Positions 49,801 to 60,699 of a stretch of 64,000 nucleotides of DNA are shown one piece after another. Positions within the stretch are counted from its first letter, which is position 1. Every line of letters starts with the position of its first letter. Position numbers and translations under genes: made by a program. Source of the DNA: Croceicoccus bisphenolivorans (lineage in GTDB: Bacteria > Pseudomonadota > Alphaproteobacteria > Sphingomonadales > Sphingomonadaceae); contig NZ_LRSE01000003.1 in the NCBI RefSeq assembly GCF_001634625.1, positions 248,001 through 312,000 of the forward strand, written 5' to 3'. The notes below the pieces were generated by a model. The model had not been told where the DNA came from, searched no databases, and worked only from the letters and a program-made list of their open reading frames with translations.

Positions 49801-50376
49801 TTACGCCCGTCCGGTCTGGCCCACCAACAGGGATGGATCGACCCCTTCCGCTTCCCACGTCGCGGTCCAGCGTTCGTGCCACGGGGTGTGGAACAGGATT
49901 TCCTCGCGCCCCTCTGCCGCGTACCAGCCGTGGCGGTGCATCTCGTCATCCAGTTGCCCCGCGCCCCATCCGGCATAGCCCAGCGAAAGCAGCCAGCGGC
50001 TAGGCCCCCGCCCCTCGGCAATGCCGCGCAGGATTTCAGCCGAGTTGGAGAGCAGGCCCAGCGGCCCGCCGTCCATCGTCGTCTCGTCACGCCAGTCCGC
50101 GCTGTGCAGTACGAAGCCGCGCCCGGGTTCGACGGGGCCGCCATGGTGGACATCGCAATCGGGCGCAACACCGGGATCGATGTCCAGCTCGCGCAGGACC
50201 TGATGGAACGTGACCCCCTCGCGCAGCGCGCCGATGCCCACGCCGAACGCGCCGCCCGCCTCGTGGATGTAGAGAGGGATCACCGCCCGTTCGAAATTGG
50301 GGTCGCCCATCCCCGGCATGGCCAACAGGATGCGGCCGTCCAGATAGTCGGGCTCCAGAAATTCGGGTTCGCTCAT
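49801..50376 (-). CDS. YqgE/AlgH family protein
   Basis: A 191-residue member of the YqgE/AlgH (DUF179) family, widespread and of unclear function, often encoded near ruvX (yqgF) in gammaproteobacteria. YLDGRILLAMPGMGDPNFER at the start, VIPLYIHEAGGAFGVGIG, VHHGGPVEPGRGFVLHSADW and LLSLGYAGWGAGQLDDEM are all family features. It lies 53 bases downstream of the ABC ATPase gene. Here ruvX is 45 kb away. Confidence 0.94.
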   Translation of the reverse strand: MSEPEFLEPDYLDGRILLAMPGMGDPNFERAVIPLYIHEAGGAFGVGIGALREGVTFHQVLRELDIDPGVAPDCDVHHGGPVEPGRGFVLHSADWRDETTMDGGPLGLLSNSAEILRGIAEGRGPSRWLLSLGYAGWGAGQLDDEMHRHGWYAAEGREEILFHTPWHERWTATWEAEGVDPSLLVGQTGRA

Positions 50377-50429
50377 GACCCCAAGATAGGGTGTCAGGAG
50401 CCGCTGCGCAAAGGTTCGCGCAACTGCGC

Positions 50430-51377
50430 CTATGCGTTGCTGGTCAGCTGGACGAAGACATCCTCGAGGTCCGCCTCCCGCGTGGAAACGTCGACGATGG
50501 AATAGCCCTGCGCATTGAGCAGGGAGAGCACGTCGCCCGCGTTCATCTTGTCCATATCATAAGTGATCGCAACCTGCCGCTCGCCGGTCACTTCGCTCTT
50601 GCTGAACGCCTCGTGGGAAGGCGCGACCGCGATGTCGCGGTCCAGCGTAAGCAGCACGACCTTCTCGCGCCCCATGGCGACAAGTTCGCGCGTCGGCTTG
50701 TCGGCGATCAGCTTGCCGTGGTTGATGATGGCGATACGGTCGCAAAGCTCCTCGGCTTCCTCGAGGTAGTGGGTGGTGAGCACTACCGTGACGCCGCGGT
50801 GGTTGAGATCGACGACCAGTTCCCACAGCTGCCGCCGCAAGTCGACGTCGACACCCGCCGTCGGCTCGTCCAGCACCAGGATCGGGGGCGAATGCACCAT
50901 CGCCTTGGCCACCAGCAACCGCCGCTTCATCCCGCCCGAAAGCGAGCGGGCATAGGCATCGGCCTTGTCCGCAAGGTGGACGGCGGCCAGCAATTCTTCC
51001 GTCCGTCGCTGCCCCTTCGGCACGCCGTAATATCCGGCCGTATTGTCCAGCACCTCGGCAGGCGTGAAGAAAGGGTCGAACACGATCTCCTGCGGCACGA
51101 TGCCGATCGACGCCTTGGCATTGCGGCGGTCGCGATCGATGTCGAAACCCCAGATGGAAACCGATCCGCTGGTCTTGCCGACAAGGCCCGCCATGATGTT
51201 GATCAGCGTCGACTTGCCCGCGCCGTTGGGGCCGAGCAGGCCGAAAATCTTGCCCATCGGCACGTCGAAGCTGACATCGTCCAGCGCCAGCTTGCCCTCC
51301 CCCTGCTTTCCGGTGGGAGCGTAGCGCTTGGTCAGGTTGCGGATGGAAATGGCTGCGTCGGTCACGCAGGCGCTCAT
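50430..51377 (-). CDS. ABC transporter ATP-binding protein (NatA/DrrA-like)
   Basis: A 315-residue ATPase. Walker A ([16 protein letters not shown]), Q-loop ([12 protein letters not shown]), signature ([19 protein letters not shown]), Walker B ([16 protein letters not shown]) and H-loop ([14 protein letters not shown]) are complete. The C-terminal 80-residue domain fits exporter-type families. No membrane partner gene adjoins; the next gene down is yqgE. The permease is presumably elsewhere, or the protein pairs with an unlinked one. ATG at 51377. Confidence 0.9.
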   Translation of the reverse strand: MSACVTDAAISIRNLTKRYAPTGKQGEGKLALDDVSFDVPMGKIFGLLGPNGAGKSTLINIMAGLVGKTSGSVSIWGFDIDRDRRNAKASIGIVPQEIVFDPFFTPAEVLDNTAGYYGVPKGQRRTEELLAAVHLADKADAYARSLSGGMKRRLLVAKAMVHSPPILVLDEPTAGVDVDLRRQLWELVVDLNHRGVTVVLTTHYLEEAEELCDRIAIINHGKLIADKPTRELVAMGREKVVLLTLDRDIAVAPSHEAFSKSEVTGERQVAITYDMDKMNAGDVLSLLNAQGYSIVDVSTREADLEDVFVQLTSNA

Positions 51378-51477
51378 GCGCCAAGCTTGGCGCGGTGGCA
51401 AGCCCGCGTCCCGCCTGCGCCATCGACTGCACGCACCGTCTTGCGGCGGCGCAGCATGGTTGGTAATGGCAAGCGTC

Positions 51478-51711
51478 ATGAGCCAGCCGCCCGAAACCGT
51501 CTATACCGACAGCCCGCGCGTCAAGTGCGACGGCGCCACCGACATCCGCGCCCGCGACGGCTTCAGGGCCGCCGCCCTCGGCCATCCGCGCGTGTGGCTT
51601 GAAATCGACGAGAAGGGTTATGTCGAATGCGGCTACTGCGATCGACGCTTCGTGCTGAAGGGCGGCGCTGCGCACGACGTAACCGGCGCTCCGCCAAGCG
51701 AGGCAGCCTGA
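51478..51711 (+). CDS. Zinc-finger (zf-CHCC, NDUFS6-like) protein
   Basis: A 77-residue protein with a zf-CHCC zinc site: Cys in [10 protein letters not shown], His in [11 protein letters not shown], and the pair [12 protein letters not shown]. Eukaryotic NDUFS6 of complex I has the same motif, and alphaproteobacteria carry a stand-alone relative linked to complex I. No nuo genes are in the window. ATG 51478 (MSQPPE) is chosen; 51466 is also in frame. It is divergent from the ABC ATPase gene. Confidence 0.88.
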   Translation: MSQPPETVYTDSPRVKCDGATDIRARDGFRAAALGHPRVWLEIDEKGYVECGYCDRRFVLKGGAAHDVTGAPPSEAA

Positions 51712-51787
51712 TCGAAGCCCGCATTGCCGCCGGCAGTTAATTTCCGACGGCCCCTTTCGATCCGGTTACAATTGTGCCTATATCGGT

Positions 51788-53218
51788 ATGATGGACAACA
51801 ATGCCGATCCCCGCTCGCTGCTCTATCGCGAAGAACAGCTTGATCCCGAAACGGCCAAGGCCCTCACGCACAAGGCGCTGAACGGCTGCGACGACGGGGA
51901 ACTGTTCCTCCAGTATACGACCTCCGAATCGCTGGTTTTCGACGACGGTCGGCTGAAGACCGCCGACTATTCGTGCGAAAGCGGCTTCGGCCTGCGCGGC
52001 ATTTCGGGGGAAGCGACCGGCTTTGCCCATGCCAACGAGATCAGCGCTGCCGCCATCCGCCGCGCCGGCGAAACGCTGCAGCTGCTCGATCCGACGAAGA
52101 CGCCGCTGGCCGCACCGCCCCGCCCGACGAACCGGCACCTCTACACAGAACAAAGCCCGCTCCACGCGATCGGTTTTGCAGAGAAGGTGAAGCTGCTGGA
52201 GGAGATCGACGCGGCGGCCCGTGCCCGCGATCCGCGCGTAAAACAGGTCAGCGCCTCGCTTACCGGCAGCTGGTCGGTGGTCGAAATCGTGCGGCCCGAC
52301 GGCTTCACCGCGCTAGACGTGCGGCCGCTGGTGCGGCTCAACATCTCGATCGTCGCCGAACAGAACGGCAGACGCGAAACCGGCACCTTCGGCATGGGCG
52401 GACGCAGGCTCTATGACGACCTGTTCGACCCAAAAAACTGGAACCGCGCGCTGGACGAAGCACTGAGCCAGACGCTGGTGAACCTTGAAAGCATTCCCGC
52501 TCCGGCCGGTGTCTGCCCTGTGCTACTCGGCCCCGGCTGGCCGGGAGTGCTGCTGCACGAAGCGGTCGGTCACGGCCTTGAAGGCGACTTCAACCGCAAG
52601 CAAACAAGCGTATTCTCCGGCCGCATCGGCGAACGTGTGGCTGCTCCCGGCGTCACCGTGATCGACGACGGATCGATCGCAGGCCGGCGCGGATCGCTGA
52701 CCATCGACGACGAAGGGACGCCGACTGCCGAGACGGTCCTGATCGAGGACGGCATCCTCAAAGGCTATATGCAGGACCGGCTGAATGCCCGCCTGATGGG
52801 CGTGGAGCCGACCGGTAATGGCCGCCGCCAGTCCTATGCCCACGCGCCTATGCCGCGCATGACCAATACATTCATGAAAGCGGGCAAGGACGATCCGGCA
52901 GAACTGCTTTCCCGCATGAAAGACGGCATCTGGGCCAAGAATTTCGGCGGCGGGCAGGTCGACATCGTGTCGGGGAAATTCGTGTTCTCCTGCACGGAGG
53001 CGTACAAGGTGGAGAACGGCAAGGTGGTCGCCCCGATCAAGGGTGCGACGCTGATCGGCGACGGGCCGACCGCGCTTACCAAGATCATCGGCATCGGCAA
53101 CGACTTCGCGCTCGACGAAGGGGTCGGCATGTGCGGCAAAGGCGGACAGAGCGTTCCAGCAGGCGTCGGCCAGCCGACCCTGCTGGTCGAGGGGCTGACG
53201 GTGGGCGGAACGTCCTGA
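51788..53218 (+). CDS. tldD: Metalloprotease TldD
   Basis: TldD, with TldE/PmbA, forms a metalloprotease degrading unfolded peptides and maturing small peptides such as microcin B17 in E. coli. The 476-residue product has the zinc motif LLHEAVGHGLEGD (HEXXXH) near residue 259, GSIAGRRGSLTIDDEGTP, GNGRRQSYAHAPMPRMTNTF and CGKGGQSVPAGVGQPTLLVE (quoted within limits). Two ATGs (51788, 51791) are adjacent. A TACAAT -10-like element lies about 15 bases upstream. tldE is not in the window. Confidence 0.94.
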   Translation: MMDNNADPRSLLYREEQLDPETAKALTHKALNGCDDGELFLQYTTSESLVFDDGRLKTADYSCESGFGLRGISGEATGFAHANEISAAAIRRAGETLQLLDPTKTPLAAPPRPTNRHLYTEQSPLHAIGFAEKVKLLEEIDAAARARDPRVKQVSASLTGSWSVVEIVRPDGFTALDVRPLVRLNISIVAEQNGRRETGTFGMGGRRLYDDLFDPKNWNRALDEALSQTLVNLESIPAPAGVCPVLLGPGWPGVLLHEAVGHGLEGDFNRKQTSVFSGRIGERVAAPGVTVIDDGSIAGRRGSLTIDDEGTPTAETVLIEDGILKGYMQDRLNARLMGVEPTGNGRRQSYAHAPMPRMTNTFMKAGKDDPAELLSRMKDGIWAKNFGGGQVDIVSGKFVFSCTEAYKVENGKVVAPIKGATLIGDGPTALTKIIGIGNDFALDEGVGMCGKGGQSVPAGVGQPTLLVEGLTVGGTS

Positions 53219-53307
53219 CGCCAGATGTTTCCGTCAAGTTGTTGGTCGAAAGTCAGGCGCGGTTCACGGCCCGTCTGCTACGACTCGCGGGCAGAGGAGC
53301 AAAAGTC

Positions 53308-53715
53308 ATGAAGACGACCGGAAAAACTAGAATGCTCGCAGCTGCGGCACTTGTCGGGCTGCTCTCCGCCCCTGCGATGGCGGCGGCGAAGAAAGACCCG
53401 GAAACGCGACTTGCCGAAAAGCTGGAGGGCCGCGTCGCGGGTGAGCCTGTCGATTGCATCGATACCCACCGCGTCCGCAGCAGCACGATCTACGACAAGA
53501 CGGCGATCGTATTCGAAGCCGGCTCCACCATCTATGTCAATCGGCCCGACAGCGGTGCCATGTCACTCAGCCGTAACGACATCATGGTGACGAAACCGAC
53601 GATGAACCGCCTCTGCAGCATCGATACCGTGCAAATGATGGACTCCACCGGATTCTGGCGCGGATCGGTGTTCCTTGGCGACTTCGTGCCATACAAGAAG
53701 GCACCCGAAGGCTGA
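53308..53715 (+). CDS. Secreted protein of unknown function (135 aa)
   Basis: A 135-residue protein with a signal peptide (TRMLAAAALVGLLSAPAMAA, cleavage near 28). The mature part contains RVAGEPVDCIDTHRVRSSTI, AIVFEAGSTIYVNRPDSGA and NRLCSIDTVQMMD with two cysteines that may pair. It resembles DUF6491-type small periplasmic proteins of sphingomonads, but the match is from pattern memory. GAGGAG lies eight bases before ATG. It lies 89 bases after tldD and ends next to the convergent Tam41-like gene. Confidence 0.72.
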   Translation: MKTTGKTRMLAAAALVGLLSAPAMAAAKKDPETRLAEKLEGRVAGEPVDCIDTHRVRSSTIYDKTAIVFEAGSTIYVNRPDSGAMSLSRNDIMVTKPTMNRLCSIDTVQMMDSTGFWRGSVFLGDFVPYKKAPEG

Positions 53716-53716
53716 T

Positions 53717-54628
53717 CTATCCGCCGCCCCTGCGCATCGCCGACCGCGCGCGCAGGTAGCTGGCCACGAGCAACGGGCTGCTAATCAGCGGGTGGCGTTC
53801 GCGAAACGGCGTCAGCGGCACGATCACGCCGGTGTGCCGCTCGACCTTCCACGCCAGATAGCGGGCACCGCCCTCGAACGTGGTCGCCGCACGCAGCAGG
53901 CGCAGGACATTGAGCGGCTTGCCCCAACGCCGCCTGTTCGCCCAACGGGATAGCAGGCGCGCACGATCGGCATCGGCCAGATTCGACTTCAATCCATCAT
54001 CGCACCGTTCGAACGATACCCCGCCCGCCTGCCATGCCAGCGGCAGCAAGCCATCGAAGTGTTCGGCCCCGAACGCCAGAATCTGCCCTTCGCGTCCGGC
54101 CTTCTCCACCCGCAACTCGGCCTTGTAGGTCGCGCGGAACAGCGCCGTCCAGTAATCGGCCTCGCTACCGGCCGCGGGGCCAAGGGCGGCCGCAAAGCGC
54201 CCGGCGGTGATCGCCGCCGAACGGATTGCCGCGACAACGGATTCGCGGGCATGCTCATCCGCCGCCCAGGCAATCGCACAGGGCTGGACGAAGCGGGCCC
54301 AGATGGTCGTATCGACATGCTGGCCGGATGCGGCGTGGGCGAAAGTCGTCAGGCGCATCTGCGCCACCTTCGCGCGAAGGGTTTCACCTCCGCTGTCCAT
54401 TTCGTGGTAGCTGACTTTCGGCCAAAGCCCGCGCTCTCGGCTACCCCATGTCAGGACGTAGAAATCGAGCACCCCGTCAAGCGAGCCGCTGCGCAAGTTC
54501 GAACCGTAGAACAACACCGCCCGCGCGTTGCTTTCCCGCGCAAGGCATGCCGCGAAGGCCGATACTTCTGGACGGACATCAGCGGACAGCGCGGCGGCGA
54601 CCCGCAGTGCGAGCGGATCTTCAGACAT
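53717..54628 (-). CDS. Nucleotidyltransferase-like protein, possibly Tam41-type CDP-diacylglycerol synthase
   Basis: A 303-residue soluble protein. Residues 38-60 (AVLFYGSNLRSGSLDGVLDF) look like a nucleotidyltransferase GS...D core. Later segments (SYHEMDSGGETLRAKVAQM; HVDTTIWARFVQPCAIAWA; ATYKAELRVEKAGR) recall the Tam41/Mmp37 family, which makes CDP-diacylglycerol from phosphatidate and CTP. It lies five bases downstream of a diacylglycerol kinase, the enzyme giving phosphatidate, which supports that guess. Motif matches are loose; a different nucleotidyltransferase is possible. Confidence 0.5.
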   Translation of the reverse strand: MSEDPLALRVAAALSADVRPEVSAFAACLARESNARAVLFYGSNLRSGSLDGVLDFYVLTWGSRERGLWPKVSYHEMDSGGETLRAKVAQMRLTTFAHAASGQHVDTTIWARFVQPCAIAWAADEHARESVVAAIRSAAITAGRFAAALGPAAGSEADYWTALFRATYKAELRVEKAGREGQILAFGAEHFDGLLPLAWQAGGVSFERCDDGLKSNLADADRARLLSRWANRRRWGKPLNVLRLLRAATTFEGGARYLAWKVERHTGVIVPLTPFRERHPLISSPLLVASYLRARSAMRRGGG

Positions 54629-54633
54629 CGCTG

Positions 54634-55683
54634 TCAGGTGATGGCGAAACGAACGGGCGCGCTTTCCCGCAAGATGTAGTCGCCTGCGGGAAAACGCTCT
54701 CCGTCAAGGACGAAGCCGCCTTCGAGATCGATGGCGATTTCCTGCGCATCGACCCGATGAACGCCGTCACGTTCCAGTGCCGGCTTGTCCGTGCCGCGCA
54801 TGATCCGCGCGAAGCTGAGTAGGAAACGGCGCGGCGGCGCATCGACCACGAGCGCCTTCAGGCCAGCGCGCTTCTCTCCGAAAATCGCGGCGTCGAGCGG
54901 CAGGCGTTCCATTGTGGAAGCCATCACAATGAAACGCGGCCCTTCGCTTTCCAGCGCAGCGCCGTGGCGCGGCTTTGCGCCCGCGCCATAACGGATCGCC
55001 ATGTTTTTGCCGCGCCGCCACGGCGACCGTTCGCCGCCAAGCAAGGTGGAGGCGACCGCACCGAACACCGAAAGCCCGACCGCAAGATTGTTGACCGCAC
55101 CCCACCGGTGCGTCGTCTGCGCCAGTTCCGTCGCATCGACGAACACGCCCGCGCCGAACAGAAAGCCGAACACCGGCTTGCCTTCGCCCTTGCGCGCGAT
55201 CTCGATCGGGGAGCGCGCAGCGATGCGCCCGTTCCGCCAGCCGTCGATCAGGTCGCTTACTTCCGCATCGTCGGCCACGCCAAGATCGATGGCCAATGCG
55301 TTGGTCTTGCCGCAGGGCAGCACGCCGATGACAGGTGCGTTTGCGCCCCAGATATCCGCGCCGCAGGTCAGCACGTCGCGAACGGTTCCGTCCCCGCCCG
55401 CAATCACCAGAAGCTCAACACCCTCACGCGAAAGTTCGGCAAGCACGCGGCGCAATTCCGGGCGGGTACCCGGTTCCAGCACGCGGACACCTTCGGGAAA
55501 TTGTAGCGGCTTGTTCCGGTTGCGGTAACTGCGCGGATTGCAGATAACGGCGACCTGCCGGTAGTCATCGGAAGCGGCACGACGACGCGGCGCCCGTTCC
55601 GCGCGGTCGTCCCACGCGGAATCCGGAACACCGTCGAACGCCAGCAACGGCGCGGTGCAATCGTCGTAAATGGTACCGTCCAT
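54634..55683 (-). CDS. Diacylglycerol/lipid kinase (DagK catalytic domain)
   Basis: A 349-residue soluble lipid kinase. The catalytic domain begins near residue 43 (QVAVICNPRSYRNRNKPL), with the ATP-binding GGDGTVRDVLTCG and the IGVLPCGKTNALAIDLG segment where most relatives have LPLGTGND. The C-terminal YegS-like beta domain follows. It phosphorylates diacylglycerol or a related lipid. Start is uncertain among ATG 55683, 55695 and 55701; none has a good ribosome binding site. The Tam41-like gene follows after five bases. Upstream is an AT-rich divergent gap. Confidence 0.85.
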   Translation of the reverse strand: MDGTIYDDCTAPLLAFDGVPDSAWDDRAERAPRRRAASDDYRQVAVICNPRSYRNRNKPLQFPEGVRVLEPGTRPELRRVLAELSREGVELLVIAGGDGTVRDVLTCGADIWGANAPVIGVLPCGKTNALAIDLGVADDAEVSDLIDGWRNGRIAARSPIEIARKGEGKPVFGFLFGAGVFVDATELAQTTHRWGAVNNLAVGLSVFGAVASTLLGGERSPWRRGKNMAIRYGAGAKPRHGAALESEGPRFIVMASTMERLPLDAAIFGEKRAGLKALVVDAPPRRFLLSFARIMRGTDKPALERDGVHRVDAQEIAIDLEGGFVLDGERFPAGDYILRESAPVRFAIT

Positions 55684-55853
55684 ACGGTTGCACATAACCA
55701 TTAACCGGCAAAAAATCATCGTAAAAAAACTGAAACTTTTCGATATCGACTTCTCATTACTCGCAAAAAGGCGCGCGCACCCTGTTGCAATGGTGAAAGA
55801 AGCGCGTAGCGGCCTTGTCACACAAATAACGATCCCGGCACCGAAAGGCATCG

Positions 55854-56273
55854 ATGATGCGGCAGTCTATCGAAACCCTGAGCGTGGCGACCAGTGGCAG
55901 AACGCTGGTCGAAATCACCCGCGACGTGGCGGCATGGGTCGAGGGAACCGGCATTGCGACGGGTCTGCTTACCGTGTTCTGCCGCCATACCTCCGCTTCG
56001 CTGACGATCCAGGAAAACGCGGCGCAGGAAGTGCGCGGCGACATCGTCCGCTGGCTGGACCGGATTGCACCGGAAGACGGCGGCTGGATGCATGACGACG
56101 AAGGACCGGACGACATGCCCGCCCACCTGAAATCCGTCCTGACGGGTGTCTCGCTGGCCATACCGGTCAGCAACGGCCGGCCCGCGCTGGGCACGTGGCA
56201 GGGCATCTACCTGATCGAGCATCGCAGCCGCCCGCACCGGCGAGAAGTGGTGCTCCACCTGATCGGAGAGTGA
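55854..56273 (+). CDS. YjbQ family (UPF0047) thiamine-phosphate-synthase-like protein
   Basis: A 139-residue YjbQ/UPF0047 protein, a small trimeric enzyme with weak thiamine-phosphate synthase activity in some members. VFCRHTSASLTIQENAAQEV, WMHDDEGPDDMPAHLKSVLT, GTWQGIYLIEHRSRPHRREV are the family signatures, with the conserved His/Asp/Glu. It lies divergent from the lipid kinase and upstream of a transglutaminase-like gene. Confidence 0.93.
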   Translation: MMRQSIETLSVATSGRTLVEITRDVAAWVEGTGIATGLLTVFCRHTSASLTIQENAAQEVRGDIVRWLDRIAPEDGGWMHDDEGPDDMPAHLKSVLTGVSLAIPVSNGRPALGTWQGIYLIEHRSRPHRREVVLHLIGE

Positions 56274-56371
56274 CTTTACCGGAATCTGTAAAAACCGCCG
56301 GATAATTTACCCGCTGCACGCGTTAAGTCGGGCGGAAATACCGCACTTGCCCTCACACCTTCGGAGCACCC

Positions 56372-57172
56372 ATGCCCGTCAGTATCCAGGCGCATATCGC
56401 CTATCGCTTTGCCGAACCCACCGACTTCCTGTTGCAGATGGAGGCGGCCGCCATTCCCGAACAGCAATTGTCCGGCCCCGGCCTCAGCACGTCGCAAAGC
56501 GATCACTTCGCGCGGATCGCGGGCGAGGCCGCGATCGGCGAGCGTATCTGGCTGCGCGTGCATGGCGATTTCACCGCCGACTACGCGATCGAGGCGGATG
56601 TGCAGCGCTCGCTTCCCGACATCGCCTCGCTCGGCAGCATGCAGCCGCACGAACTGCCGGGCGAAACGGTGCCTTACCTGTTCGATTCCCGTTTCTGCCC
56701 GTCGGACCGGATCCACGGTTTCGTCGATGCCGAGTTCGCCGGGACCGAGGGCGGCAAGCGCATCGCCGCCATCCACGACTGGGTTGCCGCCAAATTCACT
56801 TATACGCCCGGGTCCAGCACGGCGACGACAACCGCGCTGGACAGCTTTGTCGAGCGCCAGGGCGTATGCCGCGATTATGCGCATGTCGTCATCACGCTGG
56901 CGCGGGCATCGGGCATCCCCGCCCGCTACGTCAGTTGCTTTGCACCTGACGTTGAGCCGCAGGACTTCCATGCCGTGGCCGAAGTATTTCTTGCCGATCC
57001 GGGCGCGCCCGTTGGTACCGGAAGCTGGCACCTCATCGATGCCACGGAAATGGCGGACAGGTCCAAAATCGTGAAGATCGGCGTGGGCCGCGATGCGGCA
57101 GAGGTCAGCTTCCTTACCAGCTATGGCAATGCCGAATTCGTGGACAAGCGGATCAGCGTGCAGGCCGTGTGA
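56372..57172 (+). CDS. Transglutaminase-like cysteine protease-fold protein
   Basis: A 266-residue soluble transglutaminase-like protein. The catalytic triad is visible: Cys in ERQGVCRDYAHV near residue 168, His in PQDFHAVAEVFL near 200, Asp in WHLIDATEMADRS. An N-terminal beta domain (SIQAHIAYRFAEPTDFLLQ; RIWLRVHGDFTADYAIEADV) precedes it, as in many bacterial members. Activity may be peptide hydrolysis or crosslinking. It lies 99 bases after yjbQ and 130 before zwf. Confidence 0.9.
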   Translation: MPVSIQAHIAYRFAEPTDFLLQMEAAAIPEQQLSGPGLSTSQSDHFARIAGEAAIGERIWLRVHGDFTADYAIEADVQRSLPDIASLGSMQPHELPGETVPYLFDSRFCPSDRIHGFVDAEFAGTEGGKRIAAIHDWVAAKFTYTPGSSTATTTALDSFVERQGVCRDYAHVVITLARASGIPARYVSCFAPDVEPQDFHAVAEVFLADPGAPVGTGSWHLIDATEMADRSKIVKIGVGRDAAEVSFLTSYGNAEFVDKRISVQAV

Positions 57173-57246
57173 CAGAACCGCGAAGGTTTCCGCCAACGAA
57201 CGCCTCCTTCCAAAGTCATGCTGCGCGCGCTAACAGACCGTGGCAT

Positions 57247-57306
57247 ATGACCGGAGGATCTTTTGCGACCATGACCGAACTGCAAACGCGGCCATTTCCC
57301 GCATGA
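57247..57306 (+). CDS. Possible 19-codon leader peptide before zwf
   Basis: A short frame, MTGGSFATMTELQTRPFPA, ending in TGA that overlaps the zwf ATG (ATGA). An inner ATG at 57271 (MTELQTRPFPA) has GGAGG 13 bases upstream. zwf itself has no purine-rich ribosome binding site, so coupling to this frame would explain how it is translated. It may also be chance. Confidence 0.4.
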   Translation: MTGGSFATMTELQTRPFPA

Positions 57307-58754
57307 GCTTTACCGCCAAGAAGCTCCTCCTGTTCGGTGCCACCGGGGACCTGTCGCAGCGCATGCTGCTGCCATCGTTGTGCGCGTTGATGAATGACGG
57401 GCTGCTGCCCGACGGGATCGACATCATTGGCACCGCACGTTCGGAACATACCGACGAATCCTTCCGCAACTTCGCGGCCGAGGCGCTGGCAAAGTTCCTG
57501 CCCGCCGGACGCGAGGTAAAGATCGATCCGTTCCTGAAGCGGCTGCGCTATCAGGATCTGGACGCGTCGACCCCCGAAGGGTTCGCGGCGCTGGCCGATT
57601 GCGTAGGCCCCATCGGATCGGGTGAAGGTGAAGGGCTCTCGATCTTCCTGTCGACCGCACCGTTCCTGTTTGAACCGACGATCAAGGGCTTGGCGGCGAA
57701 CGGCCTTGCCACAGGCAACGTGCGTATCGGGCTTGAAAAGCCACTGGGCACCGATCTTGCCAGTTCGTGCCAGATCAACGACGCGGTCGCCTCTGCCTTT
57801 GCCGAAAGCCGGATCTTTCGGATCGACCACTATCTGGGCAAGGAAACGGTCCAGAACCTGCTGGCCTTGCGCTTTGCCAACATCATGTTCGAGCCGCTAT
57901 GGAACGCGGCGCATATTGACCATGTGCAGATTACCGTGGCGGAAACCGTCGGCCTTGAATCGCGCGTCGGTTATTATGACGGCAGTGGCGCACTGCGCGA
58001 TATGGTGCAGAACCACATGCTCCAGCTCCTCGCGCTTGTCGCGATGGAACCGCCGACAAGCTTCGATGCGACCGCCGTGCGTGACGAGAAGGTGAAGGTC
58101 CTGCGGGCCCTGCGCCCCGTCAGCGCCAACGAGACGGTGACCGGCCAGTACAAGGCCGGCGCAATCAACGGGCAGGCCGTGCCCGGCTATGACGAGGAAC
58201 TGGGCAAGGATAGCGACACCGAGACGTTCGTCGCGATCAAGGCGCATATCGACAACTGGCGCTGGAAGGGCGTGCCGTTTTACATGCGCACCGGCAAGCG
58301 CCTGCCCGAACGCACGACCGAAATCATCGTGAAGTTCCGCGACGTGCCTTTCTCAATCTTTGCCGACCGCGGCGCAAAGACGATGCCCAACACGCTCGTC
58401 ATCGGCATCCAGCCGCGCGAAAATGTCCGCCTGTCGCTGATGGCGAAGGTGCCGGGCCTCGACCGCGGGGGCATCCGGCTGCGGCAGGTCCCGCTCGACA
58501 TCGCCATGCCCGACGCTTTCGCAGGGCCGGAACGCCGCATCGCCTACGAACGGCTGCTGCTCGATCTTGTCGAGGGTGACCAGACCCTGTTCGTCCGCCG
58601 TGACGAGGTGGAGGCACAGTGGAACTGGATCGACGGGATCCGCACTGTCTGGGCCGAGGAAGCGATCACGCCGAAAGCCTATACCGCCGGAAGCTGGGGG
58701 CCGTCGGCCTCTATCGCGCTGGCGGAACGGGACGGCGTGACATGGCATGAGTGA
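57303..58754 (+). CDS. zwf: Glucose-6-phosphate 1-dehydrogenase Zwf
   Basis: Zwf oxidises glucose 6-phosphate with NAD(P)+ to 6-phosphogluconolactone, the entry to Entner-Doudoroff and pentose-phosphate paths. The 483-residue product has LLLFGATGDLSQRMLLPSL (coenzyme loop), LEKPLGTDLASS, the substrate motif RIDHYLGKETVQNLLALRF and FYMRTGKRLPERTTEI. It starts ATG 57303; an upstream in-frame GTG (57240) gives a longer but unlikely N-terminus. It begins the zwf-edd-eda run; pgl is not adjacent. Confidence 0.97.
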   Translation: MSFTAKKLLLFGATGDLSQRMLLPSLCALMNDGLLPDGIDIIGTARSEHTDESFRNFAAEALAKFLPAGREVKIDPFLKRLRYQDLDASTPEGFAALADCVGPIGSGEGEGLSIFLSTAPFLFEPTIKGLAANGLATGNVRIGLEKPLGTDLASSCQINDAVASAFAESRIFRIDHYLGKETVQNLLALRFANIMFEPLWNAAHIDHVQITVAETVGLESRVGYYDGSGALRDMVQNHMLQLLALVAMEPPTSFDATAVRDEKVKVLRALRPVSANETVTGQYKAGAINGQAVPGYDEELGKDSDTETFVAIKAHIDNWRWKGVPFYMRTGKRLPERTTEIIVKFRDVPFSIFADRGAKTMPNTLVIGIQPRENVRLSLMAKVPGLDRGGIRLRQVPLDIAMPDAFAGPERRIAYERLLLDLVEGDQTLFVRRDEVEAQWNWIDGIRTVWAEEAITPKAYTAGSWGPSASIALAERDGVTWHE

Positions 58755-58839
58755 CCCGAATGTCCGGTGAGCCGCGCTTGCCGGTTTGAGACGACCGCCG
58801 CGACCTGATATGTTGCAATGCGGAATCGGGAAGAGGCAG

Positions 58840-58861
58840 CCCGAACGCCGCCCGAACGCCG
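58840..58861. repeat. 11-bp tandem repeat before edd
   Basis: CCCGAACGCCG is repeated exactly (58840-58850, 58851-58861) just before the edd ribosome binding site in the 117-bp zwf-edd gap. No function is evident. Confidence 0.6.
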
Positions 58862-58871
58862 AAGGAACATA

Positions 58872-60686
<1,815 letters not shown>

Positions 60687-60699
60687 GGACAATCAGGAC

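Noticed and set aside
58818-58871. Longer N-terminus for Edd from ATG 58818
   Set aside because: The extra residues come from the tandem repeat and are not Edd-like; GTG 58872 has the ribosome binding site.
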